From assembly GCA_964430085.1 (NCBI GenBank), contig CAYSES010000018.1, forward strand, positions 1 to 10,773: a DNA stretch of 10,773 nt, in the 5' to 3' direction. Each line of letters begins with the position of its first letter. Position 1 is the stretch's first letter. The notes beneath the pieces are model-generated. The model was not told the origin of the DNA, did not search any database, and saw only the letters and a list, made by a program, of their open reading frames with translations. Origin of the DNA: RBG-13-33-26 sp964430085 (GTDB taxonomy: Archaea > Nanobdellota > Nanobdellia > Pacearchaeales > GW2011-AR1). A program made the position numbers and the translations under genes. This document shows, piece by piece, positions 4,957 to 10,773 of this stretch.

Positions 4957-7407
4957 ATGAAAACCGAATTTATCCCAATAGATTATGATTACTTTGATCT
5001 TGAAGGAAGGAACTATGCAAAAGTAATTGGAAGAGACAAAAATGGAAAAAGAGTATGCATAATTGATTCTTGTGATGTATTTTTTTGGGCAATTTTAAAA
5101 GATAATACAACTAAAAAAGAAATTCAAAAATTACAGGAAAAAATTGAAAAAATACAGCTTGATGTAAAGAAAAGACAAACCAAAGTAGAAAAAACAGAAC
5201 TTCATGAAAAGAATTATCTTGGTAAGAAAGTAAAGGCAATAAAGATTTTTGCAACAAACTATAAAGACTTGCATGATATAGCAGACAAGCTTGGAATGCC
5301 TGAAATAGAAAAAAGAAGGGGTTATGATTTGGGATTTATAACGCACTATATAATTGAAAGAAAATTAAACCCTCTAAGTTGGTATGAAATTGATGGAGAA
5401 ATTTTGAATAATAGCACAGAGTTCGGAGGCATTGATGCTTCATTAAATGTAGATTTATGCATAAAAGTAGACTCAATAAAACCTTTAAAGAAAGAAAATT
5501 TTTCTCCGAAAATTCTTGCCTTTGACATTGAAGCTGATGAATTCAGGATAGGAGAAGGAGAAATTTTAATGATTTCAATGGTTTCCAAAAATTTCAAGAA
5601 AGTTATAACCTGGAAAAAGCATAAAGAAATCCCAAATGTAGAGTATGTAAAAGATGAAGCAGAACTTTTGGAAAAATTTGTAGAAACTGTAAAAAAGATT
5701 TCGCCTGATTTCATTACAGGATATTTTAGTGATGGTTTTGATTTGCCTTATCTAAAAGCAAGGGCAGAAAAGCATAAAGTAAGATTAGATATTGGAATTG
5801 ATGGAAGTCAACCGAAGTTTTCAAAAGGACGAATGATTACGGCAAAGATAAATGGGATAGTACATATAGACTTATTGCGTTTTATCCAAACAGCCTACTC
5901 ACAATATATGCAATCAGAAACCCTCTCTTTAAATGAAGTTTCAAATGAATTTTTAGGGGAATCAAAAAAAGAATTTGAATTCAAGCATTCATCAAAAATA
6001 AAAGGAGATGAATGGACTAAATTTTTTGAATATAATTTACAGGATTCTGTTTTGACTTATAATTTATTTGATAAAGTTTGGCCTGATTTGCTTGAGTTTA
6101 CAAGGATCATGCAAGAGCCTGTTTTTGATGTGTCAAGGAATGGAATGTCTACAAATGTTGAAGACTATATAATTCACAATTTAAACAAATTTGATGAGAT
6201 CCCTGAAAAAAGACCTACTTATGATGAGATCGGAGAAAGAAGAAGCAGGGGAAAATATCAAGGAGCTTTTGTACTCGAACCAAAAGCAGGATTGTATGAA
6301 AATTTATGCTCTTTTGATTTTACAAGCAGTTATGGGAGTGTCATTGTTACATACAATTTATCAAAGTCAACATTCCTGGAAAAACCGCAAAAAGATTCTT
6401 ACAATATTGAAATAGGGGAAAAAAGAGTTTATTTTTCTAAACAAGAAGGATTTTTTCCGCAAATGCTTAAAGAGATTATAGAAAAAAGAAGGCAATACAA
6501 AGGAGAATTAAAGAAAAAACCAGACGTAATAAAAAAAGCAAGAAGCAATGCGTTCAAACTTTTGGCAAATGCAAGTTACGGTTATCTTGGTTTTTTCGGA
6601 GCAAGGTATTATTGTGAAGAAGCTGCAGCAGCAACAGCAGCATTTGCAAGAGAAGCTATAAGAGAAGCAATAGGAAAAACAGAAAATGAAGGTTATAGTG
6701 TAATCTATGCAGATACTGATGGTTTTTCATTTACATTAAATAACAAAACAAAAGAAGAAACAAAACAATTTTTGAGAAGATTAAACTCACACCTTCCAGG
6801 AGTAATGGAACTTGAACTTGAAGATTTTTACAAAAGAGGAATCTGGGTAACAAAAAGAACCGGAGATTTTGGTGCAAAGAAAAAATATGCATTGATGGAT
6901 GAGAAAGGAAAATTAAAAATCCGTGGATTTGAAACAGTGAGGAGAGATTGGTGTGCTTTAGCAAGAGAAGTCCAAAATAATATTCTTTTGATGATACTAA
7001 AAGATGGAAATGAAAACAGAGCATTGGATTATCTTAAAAAAATTGCAAAAGAAGTCCGAGAAAGGAAAGTCAGTCTTAAACAAATGATTATAAGAACTCA
7101 GTTAAAAAAACCATTGAATGAATATAAAGCAATTACTCCTCACGTAGTTGCTGCACGAAGAATGCAGGAAAAAGAAATTCCAATTGATCCTGGGAGTTTG
7201 ATTCAGTATTATATTGCTGAAACAAAAGGCAAGAAAAAATTAGTAAGAGACCAAGTTAAATTAGTTGAGGAAGAAGGCAAATACGATATTGAATATTATT
7301 TAAAACGTCAATTACTCCCTGCTGTTGAAAATATTATGCAGGTGTTTAACATTGATATAAAAACAATTCTTGATGGTAAAAAGCAGATGACATTGGGGGA
7401 GTTTTAA
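4957..7407 (+). CDS. polB: Family B DNA polymerase with 3'-5' exonuclease (replicative PolB)
   Basis: This is a DNA-dependent DNA polymerase of 816 residues, slightly longer than Pyrococcus PolB (about 775). The N-terminal domain includes PLSWYEIDGE (139-148) and a Lys/Glu-rich helical insert (about 52-90). Proofreading motifs are Exo I FDIEAD (D190, E192), Exo II GYFSDGFDLPYL (D262) and Exo III YNLQD (D363). The YxGG/A motif is YQGA (434-437). Polymerase motif A is DFTSSYGSVI (D454, steric-gate Y459), motif B KLLANASYGYLGF (534-546) and motif C YADTDG (D586, D588). The thumb shows KIRGFETVRRDW (654-665). The C-terminus KKQMTLGEF ends in a PCNA-binding box (Q810, L813, F816). Motif A is unusual: SSYGS replaces the near-universal SLYPS. 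The Exo II Asn is Phe257. Both catalytic centres keep their acids, so the enzyme should be active. It has its own promoter and is divergent from the small gene upstream of FEN1. Confidence 0.97.
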   Translation: MKTEFIPIDYDYFDLEGRNYAKVIGRDKNGKRVCIIDSCDVFFWAILKDNTTKKEIQKLQEKIEKIQLDVKKRQTKVEKTELHEKNYLGKKVKAIKIFATNYKDLHDIADKLGMPEIEKRRGYDLGFITHYIIERKLNPLSWYEIDGEILNNSTEFGGIDASLNVDLCIKVDSIKPLKKENFSPKILAFDIEADEFRIGEGEILMISMVSKNFKKVITWKKHKEIPNVEYVKDEAELLEKFVETVKKISPDFITGYFSDGFDLPYLKARAEKHKVRLDIGIDGSQPKFSKGRMITAKINGIVHIDLLRFIQTAYSQYMQSETLSLNEVSNEFLGESKKEFEFKHSSKIKGDEWTKFFEYNLQDSVLTYNLFDKVWPDLLEFTRIMQEPVFDVSRNGMSTNVEDYIIHNLNKFDEIPEKRPTYDEIGERRSRGKYQGAFVLEPKAGLYENLCSFDFTSSYGSVIVTYNLSKSTFLEKPQKDSYNIEIGEKRVYFSKQEGFFPQMLKEIIEKRRQYKGELKKKPDVIKKARSNAFKLLANASYGYLGFFGARYYCEEAAAATAAFAREAIREAIGKTENEGYSVIYADTDGFSFTLNNKTKEETKQFLRRLNSHLPGVMELELEDFYKRGIWVTKRTGDFGAKKKYALMDEKGKLKIRGFETVRRDWCALAREVQNNILLMILKDGNENRALDYLKKIAKEVRERKVSLKQMIIRTQLKKPLNEYKAITPHVVAARRMQEKEIPIDPGSLIQYYIAETKGKKKLVRDQVKLVEEEGKYDIEYYLKRQLLPAVENIMQVFNIDIKTILDGKKQMTLGEF

Positions 7408-7419
7408 AAATAATAATCC

Positions 7420-7428
7420 TTAAAAACT
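7420..7428 (+). promoter_or_regulatory. Possible TATA-like element for the serine peptidase gene
   Basis: TTAAAAACT sits at -29 to -21 from the ATG at 7449. It is a weaker match to the archaeal TATA consensus, but the identical 9-mer occurs at nearly the same distance before the next gene (8105-8113). The 41-base gap after PolB could also be crossed by readthrough transcription. Confidence 0.4.
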
Positions 7429-7448
7429 AACAAAAATAAACTTTTAAA

Positions 7449-8108
7449 ATGGGATTGTTGAAAAAATTCATTAACAGACAAGATTTTAAAGCCCTTGAAT
7501 TATTTACAAAAGCTAATTGGATTAACAGATTAACTAGGGAACAGTCAAGGAAAAATATCGAAGATAGTTTAGTAGAAATAATTTATGATTCAGGGGATCA
7601 TTCTTCAAATGGCTTTTTAATAACTGAGAATGGATATTTTTTAACTGCAGAACATTGTATTAGGAAAAATGCATTAAATAAAAGGATACGGACCTCCAAT
7701 GGAGAAGTTTACCCCATTGAAAAAGTATGTTATAGCGATTTTCCTCATGACTTGGCATTAGTAAAAGCAAAGATAAAAAGCAAGCCAGTAATAAAGAATT
7801 ACAATCTCTATAATACAAATAAATTAGAAAAAATTCCTGTACAAATATTAGCAAGGTGGGACAAAAAAATTGTAAGGAGATATGGATTTGTAGAATTAAC
7901 AACAACTTCATGCAATGATCACAGAAAAAATTTCTGCTCTGATATTTTTTCAATAGCAAGACCCATAATTTCTGGAGATTCTGGGGGGATTATAATCTCA
8001 CCTCTCTCTGAATTGATTGGTTTTGTTCATGGATCTGACAAAAGAGTATGTTGTGGTATAAAACTAAACAATGCTCTTAAATTAATCTACAAATATATCA
8101 ACTCTTAA
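7449..8108 (+). CDS. Trypsin-fold (PA clan) serine peptidase, apparently cytoplasmic
   Basis: This 219-residue protein carries the full catalytic triad of chymotrypsin-fold peptidases: His69 in LTAEHC, Asp101 in HDLALVKA, and Ser178 in SGDSGG, with the oxyanion Gly176 beside it. Before the His is SSNGFLITENGYF (52-64), the usual strand pair that enters the active site. After the Ser come IIISPLSELIGFVHG strands. There is no signal peptide or membrane helix: the N-terminal 35 residues are basic and helical, so the enzyme is predicted to be cytoplasmic. There is no PDZ domain, which argues against a DegP/HtrA protein. Six Cys residues are present (70, 94, 155, 163, 201, 202), which would be reduced in the cytoplasm or could bind metal. 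The substrate is unknown. It could be a housekeeping protease, a toxin-like protease, or a fold reused for another job. It sits between PolB and the RNA-modification operon. Confidence 0.85.
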   Translation: MGLLKKFINRQDFKALELFTKANWINRLTREQSRKNIEDSLVEIIYDSGDHSSNGFLITENGYFLTAEHCIRKNALNKRIRTSNGEVYPIEKVCYSDFPHDLALVKAKIKSKPVIKNYNLYNTNKLEKIPVQILARWDKKIVRRYGFVELTTTSCNDHRKNFCSDIFSIARPIISGDSGGIIISPLSELIGFVHGSDKRVCCGIKLNNALKLIYKYINS

Positions 8109-8113
8109 AAACT
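8105..8113 (+). promoter_or_regulatory. Possible TATA-like element for the NSUN operon
   Basis: TTAAAAACT lies at -28 to -20 from the ATG at 8133 and overlaps the stop codon of the upstream peptidase gene (8106-8108). It is identical to the 9-mer before the peptidase gene. A weak promoter here would drive the four-gene run that follows. Confidence 0.4.
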
Positions 8114-8132
8114 TCTATTAATTGTTAGTTTA

Positions 8133-9086
8133 ATGAAAAAAACTTACGAACCCAAACCTCTTTTCATAGAGAGAATGAAAAAGCTTCTTGGGAAAGACTT
8201 TGACAATTATATGAAAGCCCTGGAAAAAGAACCTCTTCGTTCTATAAGATGCAACACATTAAAAATCCTCCCTGAAAAACTCAAAAAAAGATTGGAGAAA
8301 AAGGGATGGGAAATTAAAATTCCTTTTAAGGATTATCCTGAAATTATGATTGTTGTTTCAAAATTGCAGCCAGGAGAATTGGGACGTTCCTTGGAACATC
8401 TACTTGGTTATTATTACATTCAGGAAATCTCAAGCATGATGCCTGTATTAGTATTGAATCCAAAAAAAGATGAGAGAGTTTTGGATTTATGCTCTTCTCC
8501 TGGAAGTAAAACAACACAGATTGCTGCAAGAATGAATAACAGTGGGTTATTAATAGCAAATGAAGTAAAACTTGGAAGAATAAAAATTCTTGCTTCAAAT
8601 ACAGAAAGATGCGGGGTAATTAATATGATCATAACAAAAAAAGATGGTGCGGCATTATGTAGGAATTTTAAGAATGAAAGTTTTCTTTTTGATAAAATTC
8701 TTCTTGATGCTCCGTGTTCTGGAGAAGGGACAATAAGAAGCACTCAGAAAACATTGCAGATGTGGAACATAAAAACAATTGAAAATCTTTCACGATTACA
8801 AAAATCAATGATTGCCTCTGCAATAGAAATTCTAAAACCAGAAGGAGAGCTTGTTTACAGTACTTGCACCCACGCTCCAGAAGAAAACGAAGAAATTATT
8901 AATTTTGTCTTGAAGAATTTTGATGTAAAAATTGAAAAAATAAATCTACCAATAGAATTTGCTCCAGGGATTAAGAAATGGCAAGAAAAAGAATATGCAG
9001 AAGATGTTAAATTTTCATGCAGGATTTATCCTCAAAAAGCAAATACCGAAGGATTTTTCATTGCTAAAATAAAAAAAGTAAAATGA
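8133..9086 (+). CDS. NSUN/RsmB-type RNA (cytosine-C5) methyltransferase
   Basis: This SAM-dependent enzyme methylates cytosine C5 in tRNA or rRNA. The 317 residues match the length of archaeal Trm4 (MJ0026/PAB1947 type). The N-terminal part (1-105) contains RSIRCNTLK (36-44) and the family element YYIQEISSMMPVLVL (94-108). The SAM site is VLDLCSSPGSKTTQIA (116-131), where most relatives have LDxCAAPGGKT. Motif IV is DAPCSGEGT (192-200, with the product-release Cys195). Motif VI is YSTCTHAPEENE (242-253, with the nucleophilic Cys245 that attacks cytosine C6). The C-terminus GFFIAKIKK is also typical. It has no PUA domain of its own; a PUA-domain protein is encoded two genes downstream. The start is supported by spacing to the TATA-like element. 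Whether it modifies tRNA positions 48-50 or rRNA cannot be told from sequence. Confidence 0.93.
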   Translation: MKKTYEPKPLFIERMKKLLGKDFDNYMKALEKEPLRSIRCNTLKILPEKLKKRLEKKGWEIKIPFKDYPEIMIVVSKLQPGELGRSLEHLLGYYYIQEISSMMPVLVLNPKKDERVLDLCSSPGSKTTQIAARMNNSGLLIANEVKLGRIKILASNTERCGVINMIITKKDGAALCRNFKNESFLFDKILLDAPCSGEGTIRSTQKTLQMWNIKTIENLSRLQKSMIASAIEILKPEGELVYSTCTHAPEENEEIINFVLKNFDVKIEKINLPIEFAPGIKKWQEKEYAEDVKFSCRIYPQKANTEGFFIAKIKKVK

Positions 9087-9358
9087 ACAAAGAAAAAATA
9101 AAAAAATGGATTCGCAGAATTTTTAGGATAATCTGGATATTTATAGGAATTTTTGTAACCGTTTTTCTTATATCTGCATATGTTAAATCAAAAAATTTCA
9201 GCGGTTCTGGATTTTCTGGTATTGGGGGGGCAATAGGGGTGGCAATATTGCTGGGAATAGCGCTTAGTATTTTTCTTGGTTATATCCTATCAACATTGTT
9301 ATATTTCTTAATCCGATGGATAATTAAAAAGATTAAAAAAAGAAAACTTTCAAAATGA
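9083..9358 (+). CDS. Small basic two-helix membrane protein
   Basis: A 91-residue protein that I do not recognise. It starts within the last codons of the NSUN gene through a 4-base ATGA overlap, and ends in another ATGA overlap with the next gene, so translation is probably coupled. The N-terminal 16 residues are strongly basic, followed by a hydrophobic helix at about 17-34. A Gly/Ser/Phe loop (40-49) leads to a second, Gly- and Ile/Leu-rich helix (about 50-80), and the C-terminus is very basic (IIKKIKKRKLSK). Both ends should face the cytoplasm. No catalytic motif is visible. There is no Shine-Dalgarno sequence. Its place in an RNA-modification operon may be incidental. Confidence 0.75.
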   Translation: MNKEKIKKWIRRIFRIIWIFIGIFVTVFLISAYVKSKNFSGSGFSGIGGAIGVAILLGIALSIFLGYILSTLLYFLIRWIIKKIKKRKLSK

Positions 9359-9828
9359 TATTTTTAAAATTTTTCAATAAAAAAGAAAAAGAAAAACTTT
9401 TGAAACGATTGAATGAGCAATTTGGAATAAAAGAACTTCCTTGGAAGATCGCGCAATTAGGCAAGGAGAAGATCATACTTTTTTCAGGGGATATTTCAGA
9501 AAAAGAAATAGAAGAAATTGACAGATTTGCAAGAATAGAAGGAATTGGATTATATTTTGCGAAAGAACAAAATGGAAAATTAAGATTGAGTATTGAAGCA
9601 ACTCAATTATTAAAAGATCAGATTAGAAAGAATATTTTTGAATTAAACGAAAAACAAGCAGAACAATGGATGTTAGGTCAGGAATTAAATATCAAACCCG
9701 GAAAAAAGGATTTTTTAATAATGAAGTTTAAAGATGATTTTTTGGGAACAGGAAAAGCTTCTGAAGAAAAGATCACAAATTTTGTTCCAAAACCAAGAAG
9801 ACTTAAATATAAAGAAAATAGTATATAA
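9355..9828 (+). CDS. PUA-domain protein, COG3270-like (NOL1/NOP2/Fmu-associated ribosome biogenesis family)
   Basis: This 157-residue protein has two parts. Residues 1-90 form a small alpha/beta pre-PUA region. Residues about 93-150 look like a PUA-type RNA-binding domain: IFELNEKQAEQWMLGQEL (94-111), the FLIMKFKDDFLGTGKA strand-turn-strand (120-135), then the conserved close ITNFVPKPRRLK (140-151). This is the arrangement found as the C-terminal domain of bacterial RsmF and as stand-alone archaeal COG3270 proteins. The Gly-x-Gly-Lys (GTGK, 131-134) and the N-x-x-P-K-x-x-R ending are the best landmarks. It starts in an ATGA overlap with the small membrane protein, in the same run as NSUN, so it likely supplies RNA recognition to that enzyme or acts in ribosome assembly. 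The family call is from memory of the domain and is fairly secure; the partnership is inference. Confidence 0.75.
   Translation: MIFLKFFNKKEKEKLLKRLNEQFGIKELPWKIAQLGKEKIILFSGDISEKEIEEIDRFARIEGIGLYFAKEQNGKLRLSIEATQLLKDQIRKNIFELNEKQAEQWMLGQELNIKPGKKDFLIMKFKDDFLGTGKASEEKITNFVPKPRRLKYKENSI
9803..9811 (+). promoter_or_regulatory. Possible internal TATA box for the methionine aminopeptidase gene
   Basis: TTAAATATA lies at -28 to -20 from the ATG at 9831, inside the end of the PUA-domain gene. The spacing matches the other predicted leaderless promoters in the window, so the aminopeptidase may be transcribed separately from the operon. A second A/T run, GTATATAAAA at 9821-9830, is too close to the ATG to serve as the TATA box. 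Confidence 0.4.
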
Positions 9829-9830
9829 AA

Positions 9831-10706
9831 ATGAACAAGCAAAAAATCTTGAAGGCTGGGGAAATTGCAAAACAAATTAGAGATTGGATAAGACCACAAA
9901 TAACAAAAGGGGCACATTTAGTTGAGATTGCGGAAAAAATTGAATCAAAAATAATTGAACTGGGAGGTAAGGTAGCATTTCCCACAAACCTTTCAATAGA
10001 TGAAATTGCTGCACACTATACCCCTTCTTATAATGATGACAAGATAGCAGCAGGATTGCTTAAAGTTGACTTCGGAGTTCATGTAGATGGATGGATTGCA
10101 GATACAGCGTTCTCAATTGACCTTGAAGAAGATGACGAGAATAAACAATTAATTGAAGCATCTGAGGCAGCATTGGATAATGCAATTAAAATAATAAAAA
10201 AAGGAACTTCTTTAGGAATGATTGGAAAAACTATCCAGGATACAATTGAATCAAGAGGATTTTCTCCCATTATTAATTTAACGGGCCATGAAATGAAAGA
10301 ATACGAATTGCATGCTGGCTTGACAATTTCGAATGTTGATAATAAAAAAACAGAAAAAATAGAAGAAGGATTGTATGCAATAGAACCTTTCGCAACTGTT
10401 GGAAGCGGAAAAGTCCAGGATGGTAAACCTTCAGGGATTTACATTTTAATGAATGAAAGAAACATAAGGAATAGTGAAGCAAGGAAGATATTAAATTTTA
10501 TAACTGAAGAATATAAAACACTTCCTTTTTGTTCAAGGTGGATTGTAAAAAAATTTGGGGTTGCAGCATTATTTGCATTAAAGAGATTAGAAGATAATGG
10601 CAATCTTCATCAATATCCACAATTAATAGAAAGTTCTCGTAACAAAGTAAGCCAAGCAGAACACACTGTTTTAGTTAATAAAGAAGTAATTGTCACAACA
10701 AGATAA
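9831..10706 (+). CDS. map: Methionine aminopeptidase, type II archaeal (MetAP2-like)
   Basis: This dinuclear-metal enzyme removes the initiator Met from new proteins in the cytoplasm. The 291 residues match archaeal MetAP (about 295). All metal ligands are present: D80 (KVDFGVHVDGW), D91 (IADTAF), H153 (LTGHEM), E185 (AIEPFATVG) and E277 (AEHTVLV). The substrate-binding His residues are H62 (AAHYTP) and H161 (ELHAG). The numbering is almost the same as in Pyrococcus MetAP as I remember it. The type II insertion lies between E185 and E277 (about 212-270) and includes SRWIVKKFG (235-243). It starts 2 bases after the PUA-domain gene, without a Shine-Dalgarno sequence, and may have an internal promoter. 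There are no odd substitutions in the active site. Confidence 0.96.
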   Translation: MNKQKILKAGEIAKQIRDWIRPQITKGAHLVEIAEKIESKIIELGGKVAFPTNLSIDEIAAHYTPSYNDDKIAAGLLKVDFGVHVDGWIADTAFSIDLEEDDENKQLIEASEAALDNAIKIIKKGTSLGMIGKTIQDTIESRGFSPIINLTGHEMKEYELHAGLTISNVDNKKTEKIEEGLYAIEPFATVGSGKVQDGKPSGIYILMNERNIRNSEARKILNFITEEYKTLPFCSRWIVKKFGVAALFALKRLEDNGNLHQYPQLIESSRNKVSQAEHTVLVNKEVIVTTR

Positions 10707-10719
10707 TTTTTCTGAAATT

Positions 10720-10773
10720 TTATCCAAGATAAGTATTATCTGTAGGTAAGGCTGCTTTAACAGATTTCAAATA
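10720..10773 (-). CDS. Possible C-terminal end of a minus-strand gene (starts outside window)
   Basis: Only one minus-strand frame is open from the window edge: 17 residues, YLKSVKAALPTDNTYLG, then TAA at 10722-10720. The other two minus frames stop within a few codons. The composition looks like an ordinary protein end, and the convergent placement 13 bases from the aminopeptidase stop fits the tight tail-to-tail pattern elsewhere in the window. It is too short for a family call, and it could still be noncoding. Confidence 0.4.
   Translation of the reverse strand, partial: YLKSVKAALPTDNTYLG

Noticed and set aside
7449..8108. HtrA/DegP protease
   Set aside because: The triad fits the fold, but there is no PDZ domain, signal peptide or anchor, and 219 residues is too short.
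9224..9230. Run of seven G in the small membrane protein gene as a phase-variation tract
   Set aside because: It encodes part of a normal Gly-rich helix (GIGGAIG) and is too short for convincing slippage. The frame is intact and overlaps both neighbours properly.
10704..10711. T-run after the methionine aminopeptidase stop as a terminator
   Set aside because: Only five consecutive T, comparable to many T-runs inside genes of this window, so it carries no weight on its own.
10727..10741. Perfect 6-base inverted repeat AGATAA-GTA-TTATCT, possible terminator or operator
   Set aside because: It lies inside the probable minus-strand coding end, the stem is short and A/T-rich, and no U tract follows. 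Such repeats are expected by chance in this composition.

Overview
The window reads as a dense, very A+T-rich archaeal chromosome segment. The archaeal assignment rests on a family B DNA polymerase and a FEN1 nuclease that both end in PCNA-binding motifs, a Trm5/Taw2-family tRNA methyltransferase, a type II methionine aminopeptidase, a stand-alone PUA protein beside an NSUN RNA methyltransferase, and TATA-box promoters. Small genes, almost no intergenic DNA, no Shine-Dalgarno sequences and Cys-rich surface proteins built on a CGDGxC motif suggest a DPANN lineage, Pacearchaeota or Woesearchaeota-like; that placement is my inference.

Layout: (1) 2-1169, plus strand: the tail of a secreted or surface protein, followed after 4 bases by a Cys-rich, Ig-like, membrane-anchored surface protein. 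(2) 1166-2798, minus strand: a short Trm5-like tRNA methyltransferase and a six-helix membrane protein. (3) 2896-3429, plus strand: a small polytopic membrane protein divergent from the previous one. (4) 3430-4875, minus strand: FEN1 flap endonuclease and an unrecognised 124-residue protein. (5) 4957-7407, plus strand: family B DNA polymerase, divergent from the 124-residue gene. (6) 7449-8108, plus strand: a trypsin-fold serine peptidase with no signal peptide. (7) 8133-10706, plus strand: a four-gene run of NSUN m5C RNA methyltransferase, small two-helix membrane protein, PUA-domain (COG3270-like) protein and methionine aminopeptidase, with 4-base ATGA overlaps or a 2-base gap. (8) 10720-10773, minus strand: a probable C-terminal fragment of another gene.

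The genes fall into information processing (PolB, FEN1, tRNA/rRNA modification, N-terminal Met removal) and cell envelope (four or five membrane or surface proteins). FEN1 and PolB are the natural pair: both would dock on PCNA, the polymerase extending and FEN1 cutting flaps. NSUN and the PUA protein are likely partners in RNA m5C modification or ribosome biogenesis.

The strongest regulatory signal is that eight genes with their own upstream region carry a TATA-like A/T box at about -29 to -21 from the start ATG (a ninth, before the aminopeptidase, is inside the operon). This places transcription starts at or next to the ATG, i.e. leaderless mRNAs, and fits the absence of Shine-Dalgarno sequences. 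I see no CRISPR array, tRNA, rRNA, insertion sequence or obvious defence system. No gap between genes exceeds about 100 bases. I did not find a clearly new multi-gene system. The best candidates for a second look are the cytoplasmic trypsin-like protease, the atypical active-site motifs of the polymerase and of the Trm5-like enzyme, and the orphan gene between FEN1 and PolB.
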